64,000 bases of DNA, taken from Clostridium sporogenes. GTDB taxonomy: Bacteria; Bacillota; Clostridia; Clostridiales; Clostridiaceae. How positions within the stretch are numbered: position 1 is the first letter of the stretch; the number at the start of each line of letters is the position of its first letter. The translations under genes were made by a program, and so were the position numbers. The notes under the pieces are model-generated. The model searched no databases, was not told where the DNA came from, and worked only from the letters and a program-made list of their open reading frames with translations. Shown one piece after another: positions 26,984-35,612 of the stretch. Location of the stretch: assembly GCF_001020205.1 (NCBI RefSeq), contig NZ_CP011663.1, positions 2,790,001-2,854,000 of the forward strand, in the 5' to 3' direction.

Positions 26984-27128
26984 GTAATCATTGCATAACA
27001 TTTTTTTATTTAAGAAAAATAAACAATGTGCATTATACTTAGATATATTTCATACTATTACTATTATTTTATGTTTTAATTATAAAATAATTGTCATTTA
27101 TTTTTTTATTTATATAAAATATTTAATA

Positions 27129-28136
27129 CTATTTTAATACAAATCCATATTTAACTGGATCTTCTTCATCTACTAAGAATTGAGAGAATCCAGTAACATA
27201 TGCGCTACCAGTTATTTCTGGTATTATACCATCATATTCTCCAACTTTAGTTTCTTCTAATATTTTTCCTTTAAATTTAGTACAAATGATACTTTCGTTT
27301 ACTATTTCTTCTCCTACTTTCATTTTTCCTTGAGCATATAGTAACGCCATTTTAGCACTTGTACCAGTTCCACAAGGTGATCTATCTACTTGACCTTGGC
27401 CAAATACAACTACATTTTGTACATCTGCATCTTCACTTTTTGCAGGTCCGTAAAATTCACAAAGATCAACTGTTTTTATATGTTCTAATACTGGGTGTTT
27501 AATTTCAACTTGTTCGTTAACTGCATGAACTATTTTCATTCCTAAATCATTTAATTTTTGAGAATTAGCTGGAGAAATATCTATTCCAACTTTTTCAGCA
27601 TCTACCATAGCAAAAAAGCTTCCGCCAAAAGATATGTCTAATGTAAGTTTCCCATAATCAGGCACATCAATTTCTACATCTTTTTTATATAAGAAAGCTG
27701 GAACATTCACAATTGAAGTTTCTTTAGCTTTTCCATCTTCAACTTTTACTCTAGCATTAATCATTCCTGCTGGAGCTTCTAATTTTATGTTTGTATATGG
27801 CTCTTCTACTTTTACTATTCCCATTTCAACTGCACATGTAGCTGCACCTATTGAACCATGTCCACACATATTAAGGTATCCGCCACCATCCATGAATATA
27901 ATACCTAAATCTGCTGTTTCATCAGCTGGTTCTGTATAAATAGCACCAAACATATCATTATGTCCTCTTGGTTCTGACATAAGCATTGTTCTTAAACTAT
28001 CGTTATTTTCTTCTAAGTATTCCATCTTTTCTGCCATTGTTTTTCCTGGAACCTTTGGAAGTCCTCCTATTACTATTCTTGTTGGTTCTCCCATTGTGTG
28101 AGATTCAATAGTTTGAATTGTTTTAATCGCTCTCAT
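27129..28136 (-). CDS. prdF: Proline racemase
   Basis: Converts L-proline to D-proline, the actual substrate of the reductase. 335 residues, the normal family length. Both catalytic cysteines of true proline racemases are present: Cys91 in LNMCGHGSIGA and the second in DRSPCGTGTSAK (about residue 257). This favours racemase over trans-3-hydroxyproline dehydratase, where one cysteine is replaced. It is the last gene of prdD-prdE-prdF (13-bp gap after prdE) and is followed by a terminator. It acts as a cytoplasmic homodimer without pyridoxal phosphate. Confidence 0.94.
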   Translation of the reverse strand: MRAIKTIQTIESHTMGEPTRIVIGGLPKVPGKTMAEKMEYLEENNDSLRTMLMSEPRGHNDMFGAIYTEPADETADLGIIFMDGGGYLNMCGHGSIGAATCAVEMGIVKVEEPYTNIKLEAPAGMINARVKVEDGKAKETSIVNVPAFLYKKDVEIDVPDYGKLTLDISFGGSFFAMVDAEKVGIDISPANSQKLNDLGMKIVHAVNEQVEIKHPVLEHIKTVDLCEFYGPAKSEDADVQNVVVFGQGQVDRSPCGTGTSAKMALLYAQGKMKVGEEIVNESIICTKFKGKILEETKVGEYDGIIPEITGSAYVTGFSQFLVDEEDPVKYGFVLK

Positions 28137-28149
28137 TATTAAAGCCTCC

Positions 28150-28620
28150 TTAGTTTTGTTTTCTTTTCATTTTTAATTTTAAAAATGCTAAAGCTTTTTT
28201 AGCATCTATTGGCATAACATTGTTTTCTCCTACAACCTCAGTTTCTATACCTGCTTTTGATTTGTTAAAATCAACCACCGTATCCATAAATTCATTTGTA
28301 ACAACAAATTGAGCTTGAGTTCCTACAAAACTCATACCAACTACCGGTATATCTCTTTTACCTATAGCCTCTAAAGCTGAGGCAAAATCTATATTACTGT
28401 TACCCCATCCATCTATGGATACTATAGCGCCATCAGCTCTCATAGCCTCTGCCCAAGCTCCTATCCTCTGACCTGTGAATACCTTTTCTTCATTTGCTTG
28501 AGGTGTACCTGCAACTATAATTCCTAATAAATCTATATCTCCATCATTAGAAACTATTTCTACTAAAGGGTCTCTAAAATGATGTAATGTAGTTTCTTTG
28601 GTAGATGGTCCTATCCCCAT
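28150..28620 (-). CDS. prdE: Proline reductase cluster protein PrdE
   Basis: 156-residue protein homologous to the C-terminal (pyruvoyl-side) fragment of PrdA. Its start MGIGPSTKETTLHHFRDPLV aligns with PrdA just at CIGPASKECSRHYWREPLV. The later parts also match: GIIVAGTPQANEEKVFTGQR, DGWGNSNIDFASALEAIGKR and VVGMSFVGTQAQFVV. The initiating methionine occupies the position of the cysteine that becomes pyruvoyl, so PrdE is unlikely to carry that cofactor. It lies 13 bp after prdD. The function of PrdD/PrdE is not settled. I infer a scaffold or maturation role from the fact that they mimic the processed enzyme. Confidence 0.85.
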   Translation of the reverse strand: MGIGPSTKETTLHHFRDPLVEIVSNDGDIDLLGIIVAGTPQANEEKVFTGQRIGAWAEAMRADGAIVSIDGWGNSNIDFASALEAIGKRDIPVVGMSFVGTQAQFVVTNEFMDTVVDFNKSKAGIETEVVGENNVMPIDAKKALAFLKLKMKRKQN

Positions 28621-28633
28621 AAAATATCACCCC

Positions 28634-29416
28634 TTAATTCATGGCCCTTAATATGCCATCTCTATATTCATTTGGACTTACAACTACAGGCATATTACCC
28701 ATATCTATTATAGATTTACATCCGATATGTCCACCAGGTTCTTTAGCAAATAATCCTGTATCATACATACAACCTTGACCTGCAACTTGTTTAACAATTA
28801 CAACTTTCTTTTTGCCTGGTCTTATTTTATCAAAATATTCATGCTTTTCATCACAATATCTACCATTAATTTTTTTAAGGTAGTTTCTAATTTCTTGTAT
28901 TATTATATCACATACTCTATGAGCCGCCATTGGTCCTGGCCTATTTGTAGCTTGTCCATTTTTCAATGTAACATCTATATGAACAATTATATCATCCTCT
29001 GCTGGAGTTCCTCTTCTTCCAAAAACAACCTGTTCATCTAAAATTCCTTCTGAAGAACCAAATTCAGCTACCTGAATACCACATTCTTCTACTCCTGTTA
29101 ACATTACTTGTACCCCTGTTAACACATGGGTTATGCCCTCTCCTAAAGCTCCCAAGACTTTAGTAGCTACTGGAGAAAAATCCATTATAGAATTCACAAA
29201 TTTATGTCTTCCCTTTGGATTTATAATATTCAAATCAATTTTTTCTATTAGTTCTTGTCCTTCCATATCTTCATGTTGTAATATTTCATCTAATATATCT
29301 TTTCTTATATACAAAACTTTATCCTCTATGTAAGTCCTATCTGAAAACTCTACTTTAGTAATATGAAAAGCTTTTATAACTAATCTTCTCAATATGATTT
29401 CTTGTTCCACCAGCAT
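28634..29416 (-). CDS. prdD: Proline reductase cluster protein PrdD
   Basis: 260 residues from the ATG at 29416 (AAAGGTGGTG upstream). It is homologous to the catalytic N-side fragment of PrdA (its residues about 250-500). Matching segments are IINPKGRHKFVNSIMDFSPV, FGSSEGILDEQVVFGRRGTP, NRPGPMAAHRVCDIIIQEI, RPGKKKVVIVKQVAGQG and DMGNMPVVVSPNEYRDGI. It lacks the two N-terminal repeat domains of PrdA. It ends RAMN, exactly where PrdA is cleaved. The frame is open 19 codons further upstream, but without a site. It starts prdD-prdE-prdF and is separated from prdB2 by 333 bp. Confidence 0.85.
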   Translation of the reverse strand: MLVEQEIILRRLVIKAFHITKVEFSDRTYIEDKVLYIRKDILDEILQHEDMEGQELIEKIDLNIINPKGRHKFVNSIMDFSPVATKVLGALGEGITHVLTGVQVMLTGVEECGIQVAEFGSSEGILDEQVVFGRRGTPAEDDIIVHIDVTLKNGQATNRPGPMAAHRVCDIIIQEIRNYLKKINGRYCDEKHEYFDKIRPGKKKVVIVKQVAGQGCMYDTGLFAKEPGGHIGCKSIIDMGNMPVVVSPNEYRDGILRAMN

Positions 29417-29749
29417 CACCACCTTTTTTATTTTAATAACTTCATAACCATTAGATTGATACAGGTTTAACATTTATATCCAAAAATTTATATATTGATA
29501 ATTATGTAACTATTATATCATTAATTTTCTAAATTGTATATATAATACCTATAAGATTTTTTAATACATTTATAAGGAAAATTTTATATATTCTGAAAAC
29601 TTTTTCTAAACCTTCATGCTACACTATAGTTTATAGCAAACTTTTAAATATAGAGCATTTTATTTATATTTTTTATTAAAGGAAATGCAATAATGAGTTC
29701 AGTAAAACTGCACTACATTATTGCATTTTTTATTTTTAAGGAAACAAAA
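29417..29749. other. Intergenic region between prdB2 and prdD
   Basis: 333 bp, A+T-rich, with a hairpin at 29681-29733 next to prdB2. No -24/-12 element was found, so prdD may use a different promoter or read-through. Confidence 0.5.
29681..29733. terminator. Hairpin after prdB2
   Basis: A 13-bp perfect stem (29683-29695 with 29716-29728) and 20-base loop. As after prdB1, the better T-run is on the plus-strand side; on the transcribed strand the stem is followed by ATTTCCTTT. Confidence 0.55.
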
Positions 29750-30475
29750 CTAAACTTTTGCTATATATTCGTATGGTAATGGAACTATTTTTCCTGCTGA
29801 AGGAATCTTAATTAATTGTTCTAATGTATCTTTTACTATTGCTGTTTGCATTTCCACATTATTAGGTTCTCCCGCATTAGCTCCCATTGGAACTCTTGGT
29901 GCAACCGCTCTTGGTGTACCAGTTTGTCTAACAACCGGTGGAAGCGCGGCTATTATTATTGTAGGAATTCCTGCTTTTTCAATCGCTCTCTGCACTAAAA
30001 CTGCAGATCTATGACAAGTTCCTCATCCAGCAGTCATTAATACAGCATCTACTCCTTCTTCTTTTAAGATTTTAGCAACTTCTGGGCCTGTTTCTTCTCT
30101 GAATTTTTGTTGGTTTCCACCGCCACCCATGAATCCTATATGAGTTGGAGCAACTGCTTTTATAAAGCCAGTATCTACCAATTCTCTTAATCTGTCTATT
30201 GGGAACATGGCATTTATATCTTTGTTAACGTCTGAGTTATCATATCCACCGTGTGATACCATCATATCTGCTGTCTTTGCATCTCCTGGTATTAATCTAT
30301 ATGTGAAGTCACCTGCTAAGTTAAATCTTTTATCTTTCTTTAAGTGAACCCCTGCTGCAGTAGCTATGGCTACTGTCATATCTTTTAGTTCCTTTGTTAC
30401 TGGTGCCCATACTGGGTCTGGAGTTATAGGAACAAATATTTCTGATTGTAAACCTTTTGTAATAGTTAAACTCAT
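29750..30475 (-). CDS. prdB: D-proline reductase selenoprotein subunit PrdB, copy 2
   Basis: 241 residues with one in-frame TGA at 30023-30025 (selenocysteine 151) in MTAG-U-GTCHRSA. It is nearly identical to PrdB copy 1 (SEIFVPITPDPVWAPVTKEL, GDFTYRLIPGDAKT, RAVAPRVPMGANAGEP), differing at a few positions and by two extra N-terminal residues. A SECIS-like hairpin follows the TGA. Same place in the module, after the 91-residue protein (75-bp gap). The two halves seen as separate open frames are one gene. Confidence 0.96.
29989..30025 (-). promoter_or_regulatory. Selenocysteine codon and SECIS-like hairpin in prdB2
   Basis: TGA at 30023-30025, then 15 bases, then TCTGCA-GTTTTAG-TGCAGA. It has the same stem and spacing as prdB1. 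Confidence 0.85.
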
Positions 30476-30550
30476 TTTAACCTTACCTTCCTTCCTTCAA
30501 TGAATGTTTAAATTATTATTTATGAAAGTTTCTAGCTTCAAATTATCTGT

Positions 30551-30826
30551 TTATTTCCATCTATCCTCAGGTTTTACCCCTCGTCTTTTTTGTATTTCTA
30601 AATTACTTACGTATTTTTCATTTATTTTATCAGATAATACTTCTACAAAACTCATATTAAGTCCAATTTCTTGACCTACTTTTAATTCATAATCGGATAT
30701 TATCATTCTCCTTGGTATTCTTAAATAACCAAGTCTTCCTTTAAAATCTATAGCTACTGCACCATCAGATACTTCTACGATAACGCCTTCCATTTCTATG
30801 ATTTTATCACCGTATTTTAAATCCAT
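30551..30826 (-). CDS. Proline-reductase-associated 91-residue protein, copy 2
   Basis: Paralogue of the 15515-15790 protein with the same length and mostly the same residues (MDLKYGDKIIEMEGVIVEVS, GRLGYLRIPRRMIISDYELK). It lies 8 bp after prdA2, the same gap as in module 1. Its conserved position between prdA and prdB, and co-duplication with them, are the main evidence that it is a genuine and functional part of the reductase system. Biochemical function is unknown. Confidence 0.85.
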   Translation of the reverse strand: MDLKYGDKIIEMEGVIVEVSDGAVAIDFKGRLGYLRIPRRMIISDYELKVGQEIGLNMSFVEVLSDKINEKYVSNLEIQKRRGVKPEDRWK

Positions 30827-30834
30827 TTATATCC

Positions 30835-32934
30835 CTACTTTGTGCTGTATTTTTCTTTTCTCTTTTCACTCATTGGTATTGAAGTTTCATTTAAAACTCT
30901 TTCTATTTTCACATTTTCAGCTTTTTCTATTAATTCTAAGTTGTTTTCTTTAACATTTGCATTCCAAGCTCTTTCTGGTTTTTTAACATCTTCTCCAGCC
31001 ATAGCAGCTTTAAGCATTTCAACACCTCTTATTGCATCCTCTGGACATAATGTGTTGCATTCTAATACTTCGTTCTCTATTCCACCTTCTGATTTATTAT
31101 TATCTATCATATATTTCATATATTTATTACCAACAACTAGAGCTCCTTGAACCGCACAGAATGAGAATGCCACACATGGAATTCCTCTCATACCTATTTG
31201 TTCTACGTGGCTTGCAAAATCAATGTGATTGTTTCCAAAACCTTCAGTTGTAACAAAAGCACCATCAACATCTAGAGCTTCTACCATCATACCCATTCTT
31301 TCTGATACGTAGAATTTTTCACTGTTGATTTGTGGACTTCCTACAAATATAACTCCGCATAGGTCTAGTTCTTCATCCTTCATGCATTCCATTACAAGAG
31401 GTTCTCTCCAATAATGTCTTGAACATTCTTTAGAAGCAGGTCCAATACAAGTTAATGCATGTATACCACCATCTAATACTTCAAGTGGTGAAAGCATTAC
31501 TGGAACGTTTCCTAAATCAACATTTGGTTTACCACCTAAGTAACCTACTGGTTCTACTGGTAATATTAAGTTGTCATGCATAGCCCCTTGACCCATTATC
31601 TCTTTAACAACTACAACTTTTTTCTTTCCTGGTCTTCTTTTTTGTTCAAAAGTTTCAGTGTTAACTACTAAAGATTCATCCTCTAAAGCTTTCATAGCTT
31701 CTCTTATTTCTTGAGTTATGAAATCAGTTGCCCTGTGAGCAGCCATAGGACCTGGTCTTTCCATATTAGTTTTTTCTTTTATAGTTACTTGTGTTTTGAT
31801 GAATATTTCACCTTTATCTGGTGATCCTGGTCTATTAAACATAATATTTTCTTCTAATATACCTTCTGAAGAACCAAATTCACCTATTTGAACGCCATTT
31901 TCATCTGTTCCTGTTACCATTACAATAACACCATCTAATACTCTAGTTGCACCTGTTCCTAATTTGTTATCCCCTTCTTTAGTAGCAATTGGTTGTACAT
32001 CCATTATAGTTTCACTATAAGTGTTGTATTTATCTGGAGTTATTATATCTATTTCTACTTTTTTTACAAGTGGGCTAACTTTTTTAGCATCTTCAGAAAC
32101 ACCTTCTCTTATATAAAGAGTTGTTCCTTCTATTTTTGTTTCAGGACCAAATTCTACTTTATCTATTTTATAATGTTTTCTAGTAAGACTTCTTATAACT
32201 TTTTCTTCTAATTTAACTTCTTTGTTGCCTTCTACAGCTGGAGCTGCTACTACTTCACCTTTTTCAGCTTTTACTGTTGGAACCTTTGCTGATTTTCCAG
32301 TACCTACATTGCCATTTAAAGGAACTTCTATATCAATTCCTCTACCTTCAGCAATTTTGATTCTTAAAGTTCCACCACTTACTGTTGCATTTGAATCAAC
32401 ACTCATGTTTACTTCCTCCTCAAATCCTTCTAATATATCTGGTGTTACAGGAGTTAAAGCTGGTGTATCAACTGATAAAGTTGCTCCAACTACTTTTTCT
32501 CTTGTAAGTACTCTTTCATCTAATGAAATTAAAAGAGAATCTACAAGTTTAGGGAAGTGCATTGGATTTTCTAAGTCACTAGCTTTTATAGTATCTCCTG
32601 TTTTTAGGTTATATCTTAAAACTGCTTTTTCATTTCCTTCAGTTAACTCTTCTTCAGTAGTAGAACCTTCTTCATCTATTTTTTTAGCTCCCTCTACTAT
32701 ATCTGAAGTTAGTGGAGTTAATGAATCTACAGTTTTTAACAATTTAGCACCTATTACTTCTCCAACTTTTAAGCAATTATTCGGGATAGTTAATAGTCCT
32801 GAGTCTACCATATCTGGGAATATTTCTGGGTCTTCTAGGTTATCTGCTGATAATATTGTGCCTTCTTCTGTTCTGCAACAAACTACAGCATGTTCATTTT
32901 TTAATTCTTCTGCATGTTCAGCTGTCATTGACAT
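30835..32934 (-). CDS. prdA: D-proline reductase proprotein PrdA, copy 2
   Basis: 699 residues, close paralogue of PrdA copy 1, with the same cleavage/pyruvoyl site HALT/CIGPASKE (Cys496) and the same two N-terminal repeat domains (about 15-82 and 103-170). Differences concentrate in the acidic linker after residue 85 and in the Ala/Val/Lys linker at about 215-240; the catalytic part is highly conserved. An internal GGAGG-ATG lies at codon 177. The start at 32934 has AAGGAGG upstream. Second gene of the module, 21 bp after prdC2. Confidence 0.95.
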   Translation of the reverse strand: MSMTAEHAEELKNEHAVVCCRTEEGTILSADNLEDPEIFPDMVDSGLLTIPNNCLKVGEVIGAKLLKTVDSLTPLTSDIVEGAKKIDEEGSTTEEELTEGNEKAVLRYNLKTGDTIKASDLENPMHFPKLVDSLLISLDERVLTREKVVGATLSVDTPALTPVTPDILEGFEEEVNMSVDSNATVSGGTLRIKIAEGRGIDIEVPLNGNVGTGKSAKVPTVKAEKGEVVAAPAVEGNKEVKLEEKVIRSLTRKHYKIDKVEFGPETKIEGTTLYIREGVSEDAKKVSPLVKKVEIDIITPDKYNTYSETIMDVQPIATKEGDNKLGTGATRVLDGVIVMVTGTDENGVQIGEFGSSEGILEENIMFNRPGSPDKGEIFIKTQVTIKEKTNMERPGPMAAHRATDFITQEIREAMKALEDESLVVNTETFEQKRRPGKKKVVVVKEIMGQGAMHDNLILPVEPVGYLGGKPNVDLGNVPVMLSPLEVLDGGIHALTCIGPASKECSRHYWREPLVMECMKDEELDLCGVIFVGSPQINSEKFYVSERMGMMVEALDVDGAFVTTEGFGNNHIDFASHVEQIGMRGIPCVAFSFCAVQGALVVGNKYMKYMIDNNKSEGGIENEVLECNTLCPEDAIRGVEMLKAAMAGEDVKKPERAWNANVKENNLELIEKAENVKIERVLNETSIPMSEKRKEKYSTK
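32404..32421 (-). promoter_or_regulatory. Internal ribosome-binding site and in-frame ATG in prdA2
   Basis: Same GAGGAGGAAGTAAACATG sequence as in prdA1, at the codon for Met177. Use would give a 523-residue form without the N-terminal repeats. Confidence 0.5.
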
Positions 32935-32955
32935 TTCAAATTACCTCCTTTTTTA

Positions 32956-34272
32956 TTATTTTTCTCCCTCTTTAAGTCTTCTTGTTAGTGTATAATCAAT
33001 TGTTCTAAATATATGATCAGTATGATGATATACTGGAATTTTAGCTTTTGGAGCTATTTGCATAACTGTGTTTGAACAATCATTACAGTTTGATATTAAT
33101 ATTCTTTCTGCTCCATCTTTTTTAAGCTGCATAACTGCAGCCGCTTGACCTGGTCATTCACCAGGTGTTTTGCATTTTCCTGGTCCATTTCCTTTACCCT
33201 TTGGATATTCTATGTTTTTGCAGTCAACTACCCCTGCTATTTTTGCATTCATTTTAGTTGCTACATCCTTTAATCTTTCTTCATTAGCTCCACAGGCACA
33301 TACTAGTAATCCTAGTGGGCCATTATATTCTGGTAATGGTATTGTAACTATTGCTCCGCCGGATATTTTAGTAACAGAATCCTTTTCTATATCCCCAGCT
33401 TTTCCAGTGTATGGTCCACCTATTACTAGTTCACCATATTCACCATCTATTCCACCAGATTTTTCTATTAAATCTTTAACTGGTGTTCCCACTGGTACTT
33501 GTAAGAATATATTTGGCTTATTACCTGATTTTAGTTTTCCTATTACAGTTATATCCTTATCTATAACTGGCTTTCCTTCTTCAACAGCTCTTGTAATGTT
33601 TGCTAAAGTTTCAGCATTCATTACAATACATTTTGCTGATATAGGAAGCTCAGTTACATCTAACCATTTATCAAATATTGCATTGATTATAGCTCTTTCT
33701 TCACCCATTGGGTATAAGTCTTTAAGCAATTTTATTTCTATATCACTTACATTCTTTAATGCTTCTTCTAATACTCTTACTGCTTTTTCATGTTTTGCTT
33801 TTATTGCTATGTATCCTTTTTTTGAATTAGTAGCCTTCATAGCATACTTAATACCATTTATTATTAATTCCGGTGTTTCTTCTATAACTTTCATATTGTG
33901 ATGAAGTGCTGGTTCACATTCTACACAGTTTGCTATGATATAACCATCTTTATTATCTGCCTTTAGCTTTATGTGAGTTGGGAAACCTGCTCCACCAGCT
34001 CCCACTATTCCTGCTTCAAATACAGTATCTACTAAATTATCGCATTTTTTTATTTTAACGAATTCTTTTGTTTGATTCTCATCCGCTTTTATTATGATTT
34101 CTTTATCTGTAATCTTTTCTACTACACCGGATACACTAGTATGTATTTTAGCACCAAGTCCGTTTGGCTCTGCTATGCATTCACCTCTCTTCACTTTTTG
34201 TCCTTCTTTTACACAAGATACATCTGGTGCACCTACGTGCATCTTAAGGGAGAATTTGTATAACTTCTCCAT
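32956..34272 (-). CDS. prdC: PrdC selenoprotein, electron carrier to proline reductase, copy 2
   Basis: 438 residues with selenocysteine 373 encoded by TGA at 33154-33156 (KCKTPGE-U-PGQ). After the TGA the frame continues through the NCNDC-type segment to RRLKEGEK and TAA at 32956-32958. The N-terminal barrel is HVGAPDVSCVKEGQKVKRGE, followed by GIVGAGGAGFPTHIK and NCVECEPALHHN. The region from about residue 187 to the selenocysteine is nearly identical to PrdC copy 1, while residues about 155-185 differ strongly. GGAGGTG precedes the ATG. A sigma-54 promoter lies about 36 bases upstream. Confidence 0.95.
33126..33156 (-). promoter_or_regulatory. Selenocysteine codon and SECIS-like hairpin in prdC2
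   Basis: TGA at 33154-33156 followed 12 bases later by GCTGCA-GTTA-TGCAGC, identical to the prdC1 element. Confidence 0.85.
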
Positions 34273-34307
34273 AAACCCACCTCCAAAATCACTGTCACCT
34301 ATATTTT

Positions 34308-34325
34308 AAGCATAAACTATGCCAA
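34308..34325 (-). promoter_or_regulatory. Sigma-54 (-24/-12) promoter of prdC2
   Basis: Minus strand TTGGCATAGTTTATGCT, with GG and GC separated by exactly 10 bases (34322-34323 and 34310-34311). Predicted start about 26 bases upstream of the ATG. The arrangement is the same as for prdC1. Confidence 0.8.
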
Positions 34326-34431
34326 CTTTGTTAAAAAAATTAATAACTTCTATAAAACTAGGTTATAGCTATGCTGTAGGTGTATAAATAAAACTTATAA
34401 TGGTTATATTACATTTAACAATGTTATTTTT

Positions 34432-34546
34432 TTGACACTTTTAATTTTTATTTTAAATTTTTAAATAATCTTTGTTCATTTCAAAAGAAAATATTGGATT
34501 TATACTTTCGTTATTTTTTTGACATATCTGTTTAAAAAGTTGACAT
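34432..34546 (-). promoter_or_regulatory. Candidate activator-binding motifs upstream of prdC2
   Basis: TTGACAC (34432-34438, within TTTTTTGACACTTTT as upstream of prdC1) and two TTGACAT copies at 34519-34525 and 34540-34546, spaced 21 bases (two helical turns). They lie 110-225 bases upstream of the -24 element. Assignment to PrdR is inference. Confidence 0.45.
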
Positions 34547-34835
34547 TTTTATTTTTTTATATATATTTTTTAAATTTATTCGTTTTATTTTATAAAACAA
34601 TTAATTAACAGCAACTTTTTTCTATATTTTTTTAATATTTAAACTTTAAAATTATATATTATAGTAAAAATCTAAAAAACTTTTTACATAATGTAATGAG
34701 CTTTTTATAAAAATTTACCATATTTATCCTTTACATATCTTCTCTTATTTTAACTATTTAATTAAAAATTTAAATCAAAGTGATTCATCTCATTGTTTAC
34801 ATTAATATATCTATCTTTTAATAATTTATAATATA

Positions 34836-34891
34836 AAAATAAACAGGGAAATTCAATGATATTTTTTGTATCATTAAAATTCCCTGTTTAA
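34836..34891 (-). terminator. Terminator after the PrdA-N protein of module 3
   Basis: Ten-bp outer stem (34841-34850 with 34880-34889) plus an inner AATGATA/TATCATT stem, followed by TTTATTTTT in minus sense. Confidence 0.8.
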
Positions 34892-34910
34892 TATAATTGT
34901 ATTTAATTAA

Positions 34911-35573
34911 TTATACTTGTGTAAAAGGTATCTCTATATAAATACCTGTACCTTCTTCTATTTTTAATCTTAAGAATCCCCTATTGCCATTCAAAGGAAT
35001 AACTGAATTAAAATCTACTTCTTTAGAATCTTGTGCTATTTCTAAAGCTTTTTCTTCAAATCCCTCTAGCATAGAAGCTGTTACACCTGATATAGCAGGA
35101 GCATCTTCAGTTAATTTCGCACCTACTACTTCCCCTCTAGTTAAAACCTTTTCATCTAATTTTATCAATAAAGAATCCTGAAGTTTTTCAAAATGCATGG
35201 GATTTTCTAAATCTTCTACTTTTATAATATCTCCAGCTTTTAAATTATTTTTTAAGATGGCTTTTCCCTCTGGTGATTCTATTTGTATTTCGGGTTTTGA
35301 TCTTACATCTCCATCTAAAGATTTAGCTCCTTCTACCATATCTTTAGTTAATGGTGTTAATGAATCTATAGTTTTCAATAGCTTAGCTCCTATTACTTCT
35401 CCTACCTTTAAACAGTCTCCTGGTATATTTAATAAGCCTGAATCCACCATATCTGGAAATATATTTGGATCTTCTAAGTTGTCTGCAGACAATATAGTGC
35501 CTTCTTCCGTTCTACAACAAACTACTGCTGGTTCATTTTTTAGCTCTTCTGCATGTTCTGCTGACATTGACAT
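34911..35573 (-). CDS. Stand-alone PrdA N-terminal-domain protein, module 3
   Basis: 220 residues that match only the N-terminal region of PrdA: both repeat domains (start MSMSAEHAEELKNEPAVVCC; second unit KAILKNNLKAGDIIKVEDLE) and the following IPLNGN...LRLKIEEGTGIYIEIP segment, whose two parts are in reversed order compared with PrdA. It stops there with FTQV. There is no catalytic part, no pyruvoyl site and no prdB nearby. A good start, clean stop and terminator suggest a designed small protein rather than a broken prdA. It follows prdC3 by 39 bp. It may be a PrdC-docking or carrier subunit. Confidence 0.8.
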   Translation of the reverse strand: MSMSAEHAEELKNEPAVVCCRTEEGTILSADNLEDPNIFPDMVDSGLLNIPGDCLKVGEVIGAKLLKTIDSLTPLTKDMVEGAKSLDGDVRSKPEIQIESPEGKAILKNNLKAGDIIKVEDLENPMHFEKLQDSLLIKLDEKVLTRGEVVGAKLTEDAPAISGVTASMLEGFEEKALEIAQDSKEVDFNSVIPLNGNRGFLRLKIEEGTGIYIEIPFTQV

Positions 35574-35612
35574 GTTAGCCCATCTCCTTACAATATATTT
35601 AATAAGATATAC

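Larger units (their letters stand above)
26642..27128. other. Intergenic region between prdF and TauE copy 3
   Basis: 487 bp. Besides the 45-bp repeats and the prdF terminator nothing else is evident. Confidence 0.5.
34273..34910. other. Regulatory intergenic region upstream of prdC2
   Basis: 638 bp with the sigma-54 promoter, candidate enhancer motifs at 34432-34438 and 34519-34546, and the terminator of the preceding unit at 34836-34891. The rest is A+T-rich and featureless. Confidence 0.6.

Noticed and set aside
26769..26987. Plus-strand frame of 72 codons.
   Set aside because: Falls on the 45-bp repeats and on the prdF terminator; no start signal.
34911..35573. PrdA-N protein of module 3 considered a truncated prdA pseudogene.
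   Set aside because: Intact start, ribosome-binding site and own terminator, a second independent example in module 4, and a natural domain boundary all argue for a functional short protein.
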